Part shown: in pieces, positions 17,739 to 26,076 of the stretch
Position numbering within the stretch: position 1 is the first letter of the stretch
Layout of the letters: every line of letters starts with the position of its first letter
Assembly: GCA_023664265.1 (NCBI GenBank)
Contig: JAMPFV010000004.1
Location: forward strand, 22,383 to 86,382
Reading direction: 5' to 3'
DNA from: Roseburia sp.
GTDB lineage: Bacteria > Bacillota > Clostridia > Lachnospirales > Lachnospiraceae
Length of the DNA stretch: 64,000 nt
Program-made: the position numbers and the translations under genes
Notes under the pieces: model-generated
The model's database searches: none
What the model saw: only the letters and a program-made list of their open reading frames with translations
What the model was told of the DNA's origin: nothing

Positions 17739-18817
17739 AGCGATTCCAGATAGTCCTCCCACCGCTTATCGGCAACCTCCGGATAATAGGCCTGCACCGA
17801 GGCGTAAGCGCGGTCGCTCAGCTCCGCCGCATACGCCTCGTCCGACAGCAGCCTGCGCAGCGCGTCGGAGAGCGCGTAGGCGTCCCCCACGGGAACCAGA
17901 AGCCCGTTCACCCCGTCGGTTATCAGCTCCGCCGCTCCGCCGCAGGGACAGTCCGTCGATATGACCGGAACCCCCAGCGCCATCGCCTCAAGAATGGAGT
18001 TGGGCATCCCTTCGGTGTTCGAGGTCAGCACAAAGACCTGGGCCCTGCAAATCCGGTCCGCAATGTCTGCAACGCTCCCCGGGAGCAGAATCCTGTCCGA
18101 GAGCTCCTTCTCCGCCGCAAGCGCCTCCAGCCGGGCGCGCAGCTCCCCCTCCCCGTATATGACGAGCTTCATGTTCGGGAACTCCGCCGCAAGCTTCGCA
18201 AAGGCGTGAATCAGCATCGCATGGTTCTTGTTCTCGTCCAGCCGCCCCGCGGCCACGATGATATTCTCCCGCGCGCCTATGTATCTGCGGTCTGCGAACT
18301 GCGGATTAAGCGGATTTGGCAGCTGAACGCTCTTTTTGCGAACCGCCTTGGGAAAGAATTGAAAGGCCTGCTTCGTCTGCAGCACAACGCCGTCCGCGAA
18401 CCGAAACAGCGTCTTTGCAAGCAGCTGCGCGAGCTTTCCCTCATATTCCATTGTCGGTTCCCCCCGGACGGACACCACGGTCCTGACCGGCAGAAATGCC
18501 GAGGTCGCAATCGCCATCAGATTATTTTTCCCCAGAAATGCCAGTATCACATCGGGCTTATAGGCCTTCCATATCTCCCGGAGTGTTCGGAAGCGCGTGC
18601 AGAAATTTCGGATGCGCCCGCCCTGCAGAAGCGTCTCCTCCGGCTCCGAATAGACGCGCCGGATCTCGGGACAGATGTCGTACTCGACCTCGCGCTTATA
18701 CTGTGTGACCAGTATGACGTCGTATTTGCGCCCGTGCAGATATTCCGCCAGATTGACCATCACACGCTCAGAGCCTCCCTTTTGCAGGGAGTTGATAAAC
18801 AGTGCTATTCGTTTCAT
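17735..18817 (-). CDS. Glycosyltransferase family 4
   Basis: About 360 residues with the GT-B fold. LFINSLQKGGSERVMVNLAEYL is the N-terminal glycine-rich acceptor-side loop. The C-terminal half has VAAGRLDENKNHAMLIHAF, VLTSNTEGMPNSILEAMALGVPVIS and the EX7E nucleotide-sugar site (EGMPNSILE). The ATG at 18817 lies 7 bases after the upstream asnB stop; a TTG two codons earlier is possible. The sequence resembles GalNAc/GlcNAc-type capsular transferases, but specificity cannot be set. It overlaps the TetR stop codon on the other strand with no terminator between. Confidence 0.9.
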   Translation of the reverse strand: MKRIALFINSLQKGGSERVMVNLAEYLHGRKYDVILVTQYKREVEYDICPEIRRVYSEPEETLLQGGRIRNFCTRFRTLREIWKAYKPDVILAFLGKNNLMAIATSAFLPVRTVVSVRGEPTMEYEGKLAQLLAKTLFRFADGVVLQTKQAFQFFPKAVRKKSVQLPNPLNPQFADRRYIGARENIIVAAGRLDENKNHAMLIHAFAKLAAEFPNMKLVIYGEGELRARLEALAAEKELSDRILLPGSVADIADRICRAQVFVLTSNTEGMPNSILEAMALGVPVISTDCPCGGAAELITDGVNGLLVPVGDAYALSDALRRLLSDEAYAAELSDRAYASVQAYYPEVADKRWEDYLESL

Positions 18818-18824
18818 GTCCAAA

Positions 18825-20726
18825 TCATCTCACATTCATATAGGTTCTGTACCATTGCTGAAACACAAAAAAGGACCATACCGTTCTTGAAAAATTTGCG
18901 CCGGACGACGGGCCCTTGTCCCCCGTTCTCAGATATCCGTTTACAAACCGGTTCACATACGCCGCGTCGAAGATGCCCTGACGCCGGAGCCAATCCGTGT
19001 CGCACATGTCCGTCAGCTGCTCCCGGAGCGGGCCGCGCATCCATTTGTCAAGCGGCACCCCAAACCCGACCTTGGGCCTGTCCAACAGCTCCCGCGGAAT
19101 ATAATCATATGCGATATCCTTGAGAATGCGCTTTTTTACCCCGCCGGAATACTTGTACGAGTGCGGCAGGCGGTACGAATACTCCATGACATTGACGTCG
19201 AGAATCGGGCACCTCGCCTCTATCGAATACTTCATCGTCGCCCTGTCCACCTTACACAGAATATCCCCCGGCAGATACGTCTCCTCGTCCAGAAGCATCC
19301 GCCGCGCCTGCCAGCTCTTCTCCCTGTATTTTCCCTCTATCGGGAACCGAAAGGGCACGCCGCCGTCGGGAAGCATCTTGTCAATCACACGGATATAGGA
19401 GCTTCCCCCTATCTGCGTCTTGGTCTCCCTGTCGTGGTTGCCCGCGACCACCTGCACCCGAAACGGCAGCCTTTCAAGCAGCCCCGCCCTGCGAAACGGC
19501 GGAAGCTGACAGACGCCGTAGGTAAGCCGCCCCAAGCCGTCCAGCTTCTGCGCCTGCGCCACGCTGTCATAAATATTGTAGCCGCAGAAAAACTCATCGC
19601 CGCCGTCGCCGGACAGCACGACCGTCACATCCTTTGCCGCAAGCTGCGCCACCAGCATGGACGGAATCTGCGAGCTGTCGGCAAACGGCTCGTCATAGTA
19701 TTGCGGAATGCTCTCCACCATGTCAAACATGGCCTGCTCGTCGATATAGAGCTCCGTGTGCCGCGTGCCAAGGTGCTCTGCCACCGCACGTGCATATTCC
19801 GCCTCATTGTAGCGCTCCTCGTCAAAGCCGATGGAGTAGGTCTTTACCGGCTCCCTGCTCAGCTCCTGCGCAATCGCGGTGACAAGCGAGGAATCATAGC
19901 CGCCGCTCAGAAAAGCGCCCACCGGCACATCCGCGGCCATCCGCTTTCCCACCGCGTCCCGCAGTATCTCCTTGAGCTGCGCCCTGGCCTCCTCATAGGA
20001 GCCTGCGGGCTCTCCCTTTTTACGGTTGTACACCTCCGCGATGTCCCAATATTTCCACTTTGCAATCCGCTCTGCCGCCCCGGGCTTCAACGCGAGCCTC
20101 AGAATTTGCCCCGGAAGAACCTTGTACACATCCTCAAATATCGACTCCGGCTCGTTCACGCACTGCTGAAACAGATACCGCTTGAGAACATCCCTGCGAA
20201 TGCGCCTGGGGAAGCCCGGATATTCCATGATGGGCTTGAGCTCCGACGCGAACACCAGCTCCTCGCCGTTTATCCAATAAAACAGCGGCTTCTTCCCGAT
20301 TCTGTCCCGCACCAGCCAGAGCTCGTTCGTCTCCCGGTCAAACAGCGCGATTGCAAACATTCCCTGAAACCTGTCCACGCAGGATATTCCCCATCTCAAA
20401 TAAGCGGCCAATATCACCTCCGTGTCACAGTGCGATTGGAAGGGATAATCGCTGAGCTCCTCTCTCAGCTCCATGAAATTGTAAATTTCGCCGTTGTAGG
20501 TGACGACCAGCCGTCCGTCCCGCGAATGCATCGGCTGGTGTCCCAACGCGGACAGATCAAAGATGGAGAGCCGCCGCTGCGCAAGGCCCACGGAATATCC
20601 GTCGGCCGCGGCAAAGATTTCCTCCCCGCTGTCATCGGGCCCTCTGTGATACATGGTATCATTCATACGCTTGAGCTGCTCTGACGTAATGTCCCTTCTT
20701 GAGACAAAACCGCATATTCCACACAT
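18825..20726 (-). CDS. asnB: Glutamine-hydrolysing asparagine synthase-like amidotransferase (copy 2)
   Basis: 633 residues from MCGICGF, the start that leaves Cys2 as glutaminase nucleophile. The synthetase domain has LSGGYDSS and VLSGDGGDEFFCGY, so the pyrophosphatase site is intact. It shares family motifs with the copy at 5753-7645, but its loops differ enough that it does not look like a recent tandem duplicate. It sits among four GT4 genes downstream of the TviB/TviC-type genes, which suggests amidation of a HexNAc uronic acid in the polymer or its precursor. A stand-alone asparagine synthetase role cannot be excluded. Confidence 0.9.
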   Translation of the reverse strand: MCGICGFVSRRDITSEQLKRMNDTMYHRGPDDSGEEIFAAADGYSVGLAQRRLSIFDLSALGHQPMHSRDGRLVVTYNGEIYNFMELREELSDYPFQSHCDTEVILAAYLRWGISCVDRFQGMFAIALFDRETNELWLVRDRIGKKPLFYWINGEELVFASELKPIMEYPGFPRRIRRDVLKRYLFQQCVNEPESIFEDVYKVLPGQILRLALKPGAAERIAKWKYWDIAEVYNRKKGEPAGSYEEARAQLKEILRDAVGKRMAADVPVGAFLSGGYDSSLVTAIAQELSREPVKTYSIGFDEERYNEAEYARAVAEHLGTRHTELYIDEQAMFDMVESIPQYYDEPFADSSQIPSMLVAQLAAKDVTVVLSGDGGDEFFCGYNIYDSVAQAQKLDGLGRLTYGVCQLPPFRRAGLLERLPFRVQVVAGNHDRETKTQIGGSSYIRVIDKMLPDGGVPFRFPIEGKYREKSWQARRMLLDEETYLPGDILCKVDRATMKYSIEARCPILDVNVMEYSYRLPHSYKYSGGVKKRILKDIAYDYIPRELLDRPKVGFGVPLDKWMRGPLREQLTDMCDTDWLRRQGIFDAAYVNRFVNGYLRTGDKGPSSGANFSRTVWSFFVFQQWYRTYMNVR

Positions 20727-20741
20727 AGGCACCTCCACCGG

Positions 20742-21845
20742 TTAATTTCCCAAAAGCTCTGATATATAACGTATCCACTCCCCGCAGACCTTATCCGGGT
20801 GAACCTTTTCCAACACCCTTTTCGCATTCTCTCCCATGCGCTGCGCCCCTTGGGGATTAGCCAACAGCTCCTCCATGGCGTTCTGCAGGGCATCCGCCCG
20901 CCCCGTCGGAACCAGAAGGCCGGATACTCCGTTCTGCACCAGCATCGCCGCGCCGCCGCACGGGCAATCCGTGGCGATGCAGGGAAGTCCGAGAACCATG
21001 GCCTCTATCAGGGCATTCGGCATCCCCTCATAATCCGACGGCAGCACAAAGAGCGCGGCATCCCGAATCTCCTCCCGCAGGGAGTCCGTCACCCCCATGA
21101 ACCGCACCTTGTCCTCAAGTCCGTTTTCTATAATATATTGCCGCAGCGCGTCATATATTTCCCGGTCCTGAATCTCACCGTAAATTTTTACCCAGTAATC
21201 CGGATAGGTGTTCAGGACGCCCCGAAACGCGCGCAGCAACAGGAGCTGATTCTTTTGTCCGCTGATGCGTCCCACCGTGACAATCTCTTTTTTTCTCACC
21301 GTCGGGCCGTTCTCTCCGACCTCCGGCTCCAAATAATTTTCTGACAGGGGATTGAAAATGACGCGGGATTTTTTCTGAAGCTCCTTGGAAAAGCATTTCA
21401 TGGCGTCAGGCGTCTGAAACACACAGCCGGAAGCCCTTTTCTCCATAAGCCTTGTGGGAATTTTGTACGGCGCATAATCCCTGTCCGGGTCGTTGCGCAC
21501 CGATACCAGAAGCGGCGTTCTCATGCCCAGCATGGCAATGGCGCTTCTGAAATTCGCCTTGCTGCAGAAAGACACGACAATGTCCGGCTTTTCCTTCCGG
21601 ATGCAGCTTCTGAGCCTCGCAAGCCGGAGCGCGGCTTTGCGAAGCCTCCCCCGACGCTCCTCCTTGTCCGTCAGCCCTACCGAAATCCGTCTGACGCGTG
21701 CATCCGTCTCATATTCGTTCTCGGAGAGCCACTCCGTGGCAAGCACCACCTCGTGACCGTCCCCGGCAAAGGCGCGGCTCAGAATGCTTACCACGCGCTC
21801 CGCGCCGCCGCGCCCCATACTGTTTAAATGAAATAAAATCTTCAT
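20742..21845 (-). CDS. Glycosyltransferase family 4
   Basis: 367 residues, GT-B fold. It opens with MKILFHLNSMGRGGAERVVSI and carries VTVGRISGQKNQLLLLRAF and SDYEGMPNALIEAMVLGLPCIA with the EX7E motif, then DCPCGGAAMLVQNGVSG. The start codon overlaps the stop of the upstream GT4 by 4 bases. It resembles the GT4 at 17735-18817, suggesting an old duplication and similar (perhaps HexNAc) donors. The acceptor is unknown. Confidence 0.9.
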   Translation of the reverse strand: MKILFHLNSMGRGGAERVVSILSRAFAGDGHEVVLATEWLSENEYETDARVRRISVGLTDKEERRGRLRKAALRLARLRSCIRKEKPDIVVSFCSKANFRSAIAMLGMRTPLLVSVRNDPDRDYAPYKIPTRLMEKRASGCVFQTPDAMKCFSKELQKKSRVIFNPLSENYLEPEVGENGPTVRKKEIVTVGRISGQKNQLLLLRAFRGVLNTYPDYWVKIYGEIQDREIYDALRQYIIENGLEDKVRFMGVTDSLREEIRDAALFVLPSDYEGMPNALIEAMVLGLPCIATDCPCGGAAMLVQNGVSGLLVPTGRADALQNAMEELLANPQGAQRMGENAKRVLEKVHPDKVCGEWIRYISELLGN

Positions 21846-22960
21846 GTTCCTTCCCCGACCGCTCTCAGATAAAAATCACTCAACCGCTTTACCTGCTCCT
21901 TCACGTCAAAGCCCGCGGCTCTGAGCTCCTCCGTCCTCGAAGTCCGCTCTCCCGTGCGGGCCGCAAGAATTTCATCCGCCCACTCCTCCGGGGGCGCGTC
22001 GATACTCTTCATGCACATAAGATCCGTCACGACCGCCTCCGTCGTTATCCTGTCCGACAATATTCCGTGCAGACCGCTTGCCTGCGCCTCGATTGCGGTG
22101 CCGGGAAGTCCCTCATAGAAGGACGGCATAATGAAAAAGTCAAACGCCTGATAATAATCATATACATTTTTCCGGTTGCCCGCAAAAATAACACTCTTTG
22201 CAATCCCCAAGCGCTCTGCCTTTTGCTCCGTCTCGCCCCGCAGACGTCCGTCCCCTACCAGAAGCAGCTTCACCGACGGCTTCTTTTTCAGACATGCGGA
22301 CAATATTTCCAGCATATACGCATGATTTTTCACGGTGTCAAAGCGTCCCACATGGCCGATAACGAAATCCCCACCGCCCAGACCGAGCTGCTCCCGCATC
22401 GCAGCGCGGGTCTGCGGGTTGTAGGCAAACCGCTCCACGTCAATCGCATTGGGTATCGTTGTCACCCTGTCCGCATTCCTCCTGCCAAAGACCGCTTCCC
22501 CCGCAAGTCTTGAACAGGTAAAGCATTGATCACAACGTTTACTCAGATTCCTTCTCAGCCACTTTGTCATATACCCTTTTATGCCCCTGTCCACCCCTGC
22601 GTTTCTGGCATGAGCAATTGTATACGCACCTAAACGGGCCTTGGCTATCGGCAGATAAATCGCCGCCGTGCTGGTCATGTGTCCGTGCACGATGTCAATC
22701 TCCGGATGCTCTGTAAAGAAGCGCTCCCAGCTCTTTTTATAGCCGAAATAATTGTAAACGCGAAAACGAGGCACATGATAAACGTGTCCCCCCATTTTCT
22801 CAACCTCAGCCTGATACACAGCCTCATCCGCCATATGCTGCATAAAGTCGAATTGGATTTTATCCCGGTCAATGTTGCGGTACAAATCCATGATTCTGCC
22901 CTCCGCACCGCCTATATTCAGTCTTCCCACCACATGAAGGACACGAATAACCTTTCCCAT
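21842..22960 (-). CDS. Glycosyltransferase family 4 (EpsF-like)
   Basis: 372 residues. VLHVVGRLNIGGAEGRIMDLYR, HGHMTSTAAIYLPIAKARLG, IGHVGRFDTVKNHAYMLEIL and MPSFYEGLPGTAIEAQASGL are standard GT4 blocks; this form is often annotated EpsF or glycosyltransferase family 1. It is nearly collinear with the next GT4 (22970-24064), including DREKIQFD-type segments near residue 30, so the two are paralogues that probably add related sugars in successive steps. The ribosome-binding site AGGAGAAAGGA precedes the ATG. Confidence 0.9.
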   Translation of the reverse strand: MGKVIRVLHVVGRLNIGGAEGRIMDLYRNIDRDKIQFDFMQHMADEAVYQAEVEKMGGHVYHVPRFRVYNYFGYKKSWERFFTEHPEIDIVHGHMTSTAAIYLPIAKARLGAYTIAHARNAGVDRGIKGYMTKWLRRNLSKRCDQCFTCSRLAGEAVFGRRNADRVTTIPNAIDVERFAYNPQTRAAMREQLGLGGGDFVIGHVGRFDTVKNHAYMLEILSACLKKKPSVKLLLVGDGRLRGETEQKAERLGIAKSVIFAGNRKNVYDYYQAFDFFIMPSFYEGLPGTAIEAQASGLHGILSDRITTEAVVTDLMCMKSIDAPPEEWADEILAARTGERTSRTEELRAAGFDVKEQVKRLSDFYLRAVGEGT

Positions 22961-22969
22961 TCCTTTCTC

Positions 22970-24064
22970 CTATTCCTTTCCAAGTATTCCTGTAATATAT
23001 TTTTCATACCATTTCGCCAGCGCCTCCACATCATATCCCGCGCCGGCAATTGCCTCATACTGACAGTTTCTGTCCGCGTCGATTCCCATGGCGGCCGCCT
23101 CCCTTGCCCATATGTCCGGCGTCCTCTCAATGGATTCATACCGAACCAGATTCCGGGACACGACGACATCCCTTGTGATGGTGTCGGATATCAGGCAGGG
23201 AAGCCCCGCGGCCTGCGCCTCGATAAGCGTCAGCGGAAGCCCCTCAAAGACGGACGGAAAGATAAAAACGTCAAAGCAGGACAGGAAGTCCTCCGCATCC
23301 TTTCTGATGCCTGTCAATATCACCCTGTCCTCCAGTCCCAGCCGCCGAATCTCGGACTCTATCCCGGCTCTCAACGAGCCGTCGCCCACACAGAAAAAAC
23401 GCGCGTTCTCGTCAAGCTTCGCGATTTCCTTGTATATTTGCAACAGATACAAATGGTTCTTGGAGGATATAAAGTTCGCGATATGCCCATATACGCGCCT
23501 GTCCCCTAAGTTGAACTCCTCCCGTATTCTCCTTGAAGCCTCGGGCCTGTACGCAAACCGCCGGATGTCAATTGCATTCCGGATGATGCGAAAGGGCTGT
23601 CTTCCGTACATCCATTGCCCCGCTTTCTCAGAGCAGGCAAAGCGCTCCATCGCCGCAAACCGCATCAGCAGCCGCCCCAATCGGTGCAGGAGCTTCTGCG
23701 GATCCGTCTCATTGTGGGAATGGCATATGGTATACGCCCCGCCCGCGCGGGCCGCCAACAGCTGCGGAGCCGCCAACGCATTGGACGTATGCCGGATGAC
23801 GATTCCATACCGGTTATCCCTTACGATATGAAAGAGTTGAATAAGATTTTGTATTGGATTCCGGGTCAGCCGCGGAAGCTCATACACTCTTCCCCCCATC
23901 TGCCGGATAGCGTCCACATAATCGTTTTGCTTTCTCATGTGAACCACCATGTCAAACTGTATCTTCTCCCTGTCCATCCGCTCATAGAGGTTCATAATAA
24001 AGTTTTCCATTCCTCCGGGATGCATTGCCCCGACAATATGAAGCACCCTTATCGGCTCTGACAT
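22970..24064 (-). CDS. Glycosyltransferase family 4 (EpsF-like)
   Basis: About 364 residues. VLHIVGAMHPGGMENFIMNLYE, CHSHNETDPQKLLH, GHIANFISSKNHLYLLQIY and FPSVFEGLPLTLIEAQAAGLPC identify GT4, with EX7E at the end. Starts are possible at GTG 24073, which overlaps the upstream stop, or ATG 24064, which follows GGTGAGG; I choose the latter. It is paralogous to 21842-22960. It belongs to the group of four adjacent GT4 genes that, with the neighbouring AsnB, probably build one repeat-unit segment. Confidence 0.88.
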   Translation of the reverse strand: MSEPIRVLHIVGAMHPGGMENFIMNLYERMDREKIQFDMVVHMRKQNDYVDAIRQMGGRVYELPRLTRNPIQNLIQLFHIVRDNRYGIVIRHTSNALAAPQLLAARAGGAYTICHSHNETDPQKLLHRLGRLLMRFAAMERFACSEKAGQWMYGRQPFRIIRNAIDIRRFAYRPEASRRIREEFNLGDRRVYGHIANFISSKNHLYLLQIYKEIAKLDENARFFCVGDGSLRAGIESEIRRLGLEDRVILTGIRKDAEDFLSCFDVFIFPSVFEGLPLTLIEAQAAGLPCLISDTITRDVVVSRNLVRYESIERTPDIWAREAAAMGIDADRNCQYEAIAGAGYDVEALAKWYEKYITGILGKE

Positions 24065-24069
24065 ACGCC

Positions 24070-24807
24070 TCACCCTCTCATACAGACTAAAATACGCTTC
24101 GTTCCCGCCATACAGCGCTCCGCAAGACCTCCCGCTCGGCCTCTGCGCACCGGCGGTATCCGCAGATACTCGGAATAGGAGATGAATTTCTCTCTGTTCT
24201 CACCAAACAGCTTCTCATAGCGCTCCCGCTCCGTCTCAAGAACCGTGTTGGCATGTATGACAAGCGTAGTGTATCCCTCCTGCTGCCTCAGACTGCCCGC
24301 AAACCGGAAGGAAATCGGATAAAATACAAGGCCGTCGTACTCATAGGGTTCCCTGCCAAAGCCGTCCGTAAGCCTCCGAAAGCCAAGCGCGCGCAGAGCC
24401 CGCAGTGTATTCCTGTCGTAGGAATGCGCCGGCGCCATAAACATATCCGTCTCAAGGCCGTTTCGGGACAGTATCCGTCTGCCCTCCTCCAGCATGTGAA
24501 GCTGTTCCCCGTAGGGAAGGCCCGCAAACTCCGAGAAGCCGTTCAGCGGAAACAGCCCGCCCTTTCTCGTGGTATACAGATGCCGGTAGCCGTGCATCGC
24601 AAAGCAGTACCCCCTCCGTTCCAGCTCCCGCATAATCGGATAAAAATCCGCCCTCGCCTCCCCGATTTGAAGCTTTTTGTCCCTGCAGTCCGGCACCACG
24701 CCCAACAGCGGCGTAATCCCCGTCTCCTCAAACAAAGCCTGAAAGAATCGAAAGCTTTCCCAATTCATATCCGGCGTAATATCATCCATTCTCACCGCTA
24801 TCTTCAT
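24070..24807 (-). CDS. DUF2334 polysaccharide deacetylase-like protein
   Basis: 245 residues. The first strand ends in RMDDI (Asp8 and Asp9), HGYRH lies at residues 72-76, and PAHSYDRNTL near residue 118 completes the metal-binding set typical of DUF2334 proteins, a branch of the NodB/polysaccharide deacetylase fold. There is no signal peptide or membrane helix, so it acts in the cytoplasm, probably removing an acetyl from an amino sugar on a lipid-linked or nucleotide-linked intermediate. It overlaps both the epimerase gene upstream and the GT4 downstream, which ties it to assembly of this glycan. Activity is inferred from the fold only. Confidence 0.8.
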   Translation of the reverse strand: MKIAVRMDDITPDMNWESFRFFQALFEETGITPLLGVVPDCRDKKLQIGEARADFYPIMRELERRGYCFAMHGYRHLYTTRKGGLFPLNGFSEFAGLPYGEQLHMLEEGRRILSRNGLETDMFMAPAHSYDRNTLRALRALGFRRLTDGFGREPYEYDGLVFYPISFRFAGSLRQQEGYTTLVIHANTVLETERERYEKLFGENREKFISYSEYLRIPPVRRGRAGGLAERCMAGTKRILVCMRG

Positions 24808-25778
24808 AGGTTTTCCTTATACCAGTCTATGGCCAGCGCGATTCCGCGCTCGAAATCATACTCGGGGGCATAGCCCAGAAGCTCCCGCGCCTTTGTGATA
24901 TCCGCGTTGGAGTGCTTGATGTCCCCCGCTCTGTCGGGGCCGAAATTCGGCTCAACCTCCTTGCCCAGCGCCTTACACAAATCATAATAAATATCAATCA
25001 GATACTCCCGTCCGCCGTAGGCGATGTTAAACGCCTGTCCCGCCGCGTCCGAGGGCGCCAGGCAGGCCTTCATGTTGGCCTCGATCACATTGTCAATGTA
25101 TGTGAAGTCCCTCGACTGCTTTCCGTCCCCGTTGATTGTGGGAACCTCGCCCGCAAGCAGCTGTCGGATAAATCTGGGGATTACCGCGGCATACGCGCCG
25201 TCGGGATCCTGTCTGCGCCCGAACACGTTGAAATATCGAAGTCCGTATGTGTCAAGTCCGTACAGACGCTTGTAGAGCTTGCCGTACTCCTCACCCGCGC
25301 GCTTTGTCAGCGCGTAGGGGGAGAGCAGGTTCCCCTCCTGTCCCTCCTTCTTGGGCAGCACCGGATGATCCCCGTACACCGATGAGCTGGACGCGTAGAC
25401 GAATTTCTTCACACCGTTTTGTCTTGCCGCCTCCATCATGTTCAGCGTTCCCATAATATTGTTCTGCTCATAGAACAACGGCATCTCGATGCTCCGGGGC
25501 ACAGACCCCCACGCCGCCTGATGCATGACATAATCAACGCCCTCGCAAGCCTTCATGCAGGTGTCCAAATCCCTGATGTCGCCCCTGATAAAGGTATAGC
25601 CCGGCCTGTCCGCAAGCATCCTGACGTTGGCCTCCTTCCCCGTGGAAAGGTCGTCCAGACATCTGACCCGGTATCCCATGTCGGTCAGCGCCTCACAGAG
25701 GTTTGAGCCGATAAAGCCCGCGCCGCCCGTCACCAGAAACACGCTGTCCCTGTCAAATTTTAATTCCTTATATCCCAT
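24804..25778 (-). CDS. tviC: UDP-HexNAc(A) C4-epimerase, WbpP/TviC type
   Basis: About 324 residues, an extended short-chain dehydrogenase. TGGAGFIGSNLCEAL binds NAD, YASSSSVYGDHP and SPYALTKRAGEEY give the Ser/Tyr-xxx-Lys triad, and GSVPRSIEMP matches the WbpP/WbgU group that prefers N-acetylated hexoses. Together with the upstream 6-dehydrogenase it should give UDP-GlcNAcA/UDP-GalNAcA, as TviB and TviC do for the Vi antigen. The start at 25778 uses GGAGG 11 bases upstream; another in-frame ATG at 25796 contains that GGAGG. A structured repeat array fills the space between this gene and the dehydrogenase. Confidence 0.87.
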   Translation of the reverse strand: MGYKELKFDRDSVFLVTGGAGFIGSNLCEALTDMGYRVRCLDDLSTGKEANVRMLADRPGYTFIRGDIRDLDTCMKACEGVDYVMHQAAWGSVPRSIEMPLFYEQNNIMGTLNMMEAARQNGVKKFVYASSSSVYGDHPVLPKKEGQEGNLLSPYALTKRAGEEYGKLYKRLYGLDTYGLRYFNVFGRRQDPDGAYAAVIPRFIRQLLAGEVPTINGDGKQSRDFTYIDNVIEANMKACLAPSDAAGQAFNIAYGGREYLIDIYYDLCKALGKEVEPNFGPDRAGDIKHSNADITKARELLGYAPEYDFERGIALAIDWYKENL

Positions 25779-25798
25779 TTCTACGCCAGCCTCCATAT

Positions 25799-26076
25799 TT
25801 AGAACTTCTTAGCGAAACGTCCTATGACGTGAGCTTTAGAAGTTCTTCTCACATTGATCACCCATTCAATGCAGAGAATGCCCCACAGGGGCATTCTCTT
25901 ATGTGAGATTTAGAACTTCTCAGCGAAACGTCCCATGACGTGAGCTTTAGAAGTTCTTCCCACATTGATCACCCATTCAGTGCAGAGAATGCCCCACAGG
26001 GGCATTCTCTTATGTGAGATTTAGAACTTCTTAGCGAAACGTCCCATGACGTGAGCTTTAGAAGTTCTTCTCACAT
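25799..26076. repeat. 111-bp tandem array of double hairpins (about 2.5 units)
   Basis: This is the whole intergenic stretch between the tviB-like and tviC-like genes. Hairpin A occurs three times (cores at 25801-25846, 25912-25957 and 26023-26068): invariant AGAACTTCT and AGAAGTTCT arms around an inner ACGTC/GACGT stem. Outer arms ATGTGAGA/TCTCACAT are complete for copies 2 and 3 (25901-25965 and 26012-26076). Hairpin B occurs twice (25873-25899 and 25984-26010): AGAGAATGCCCC, loop ACA, GGGGCATTCTCT. The period is exactly 111 bases. The array starts at the last base of the upstream stop codon. I see no gene in it. Confidence 0.95.

Noticed and set aside
17381..19123. 580-codon open frame on the plus strand
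   Set aside because: It lies antisense to a well-supported GT4 gene and part of an asnB gene, overlaps the TetR gene, and its protein has no recognisable domain and an Arg/Pro/His-rich composition typical of shadow frames in GC-rich DNA.
18825..20726. Plain asparagine biosynthesis gene
   Set aside because: The enzyme family fits, but two copies within a glycan locus next to uronic acid genes favour sugar amidation; kept as an alternative in the annotation.
25858..26070. Nine-codon minus-strand frames (MGDQCEKNF type) in each unit of the 111-bp array
   Set aside because: They have no ribosome-binding site and end within hairpin A; their conservation follows from the repeat itself.
25799..26076. 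Possible CRISPR array
   Set aside because: The repeated unit is 111 bases with almost no variable spacer, only 2.5 copies, and dominated by hairpins; no cas gene is nearby.
25799..26076. Possible invertible promoter flanked by AGAACTTCT/AGAAGTTCT
   Set aside because: The inverted arms are only 28 bases apart and enclose another inverted repeat, with no recombinase gene and no good promoter inside; a structured RNA or repeat element fits better, though inversion was not excluded experimentally.
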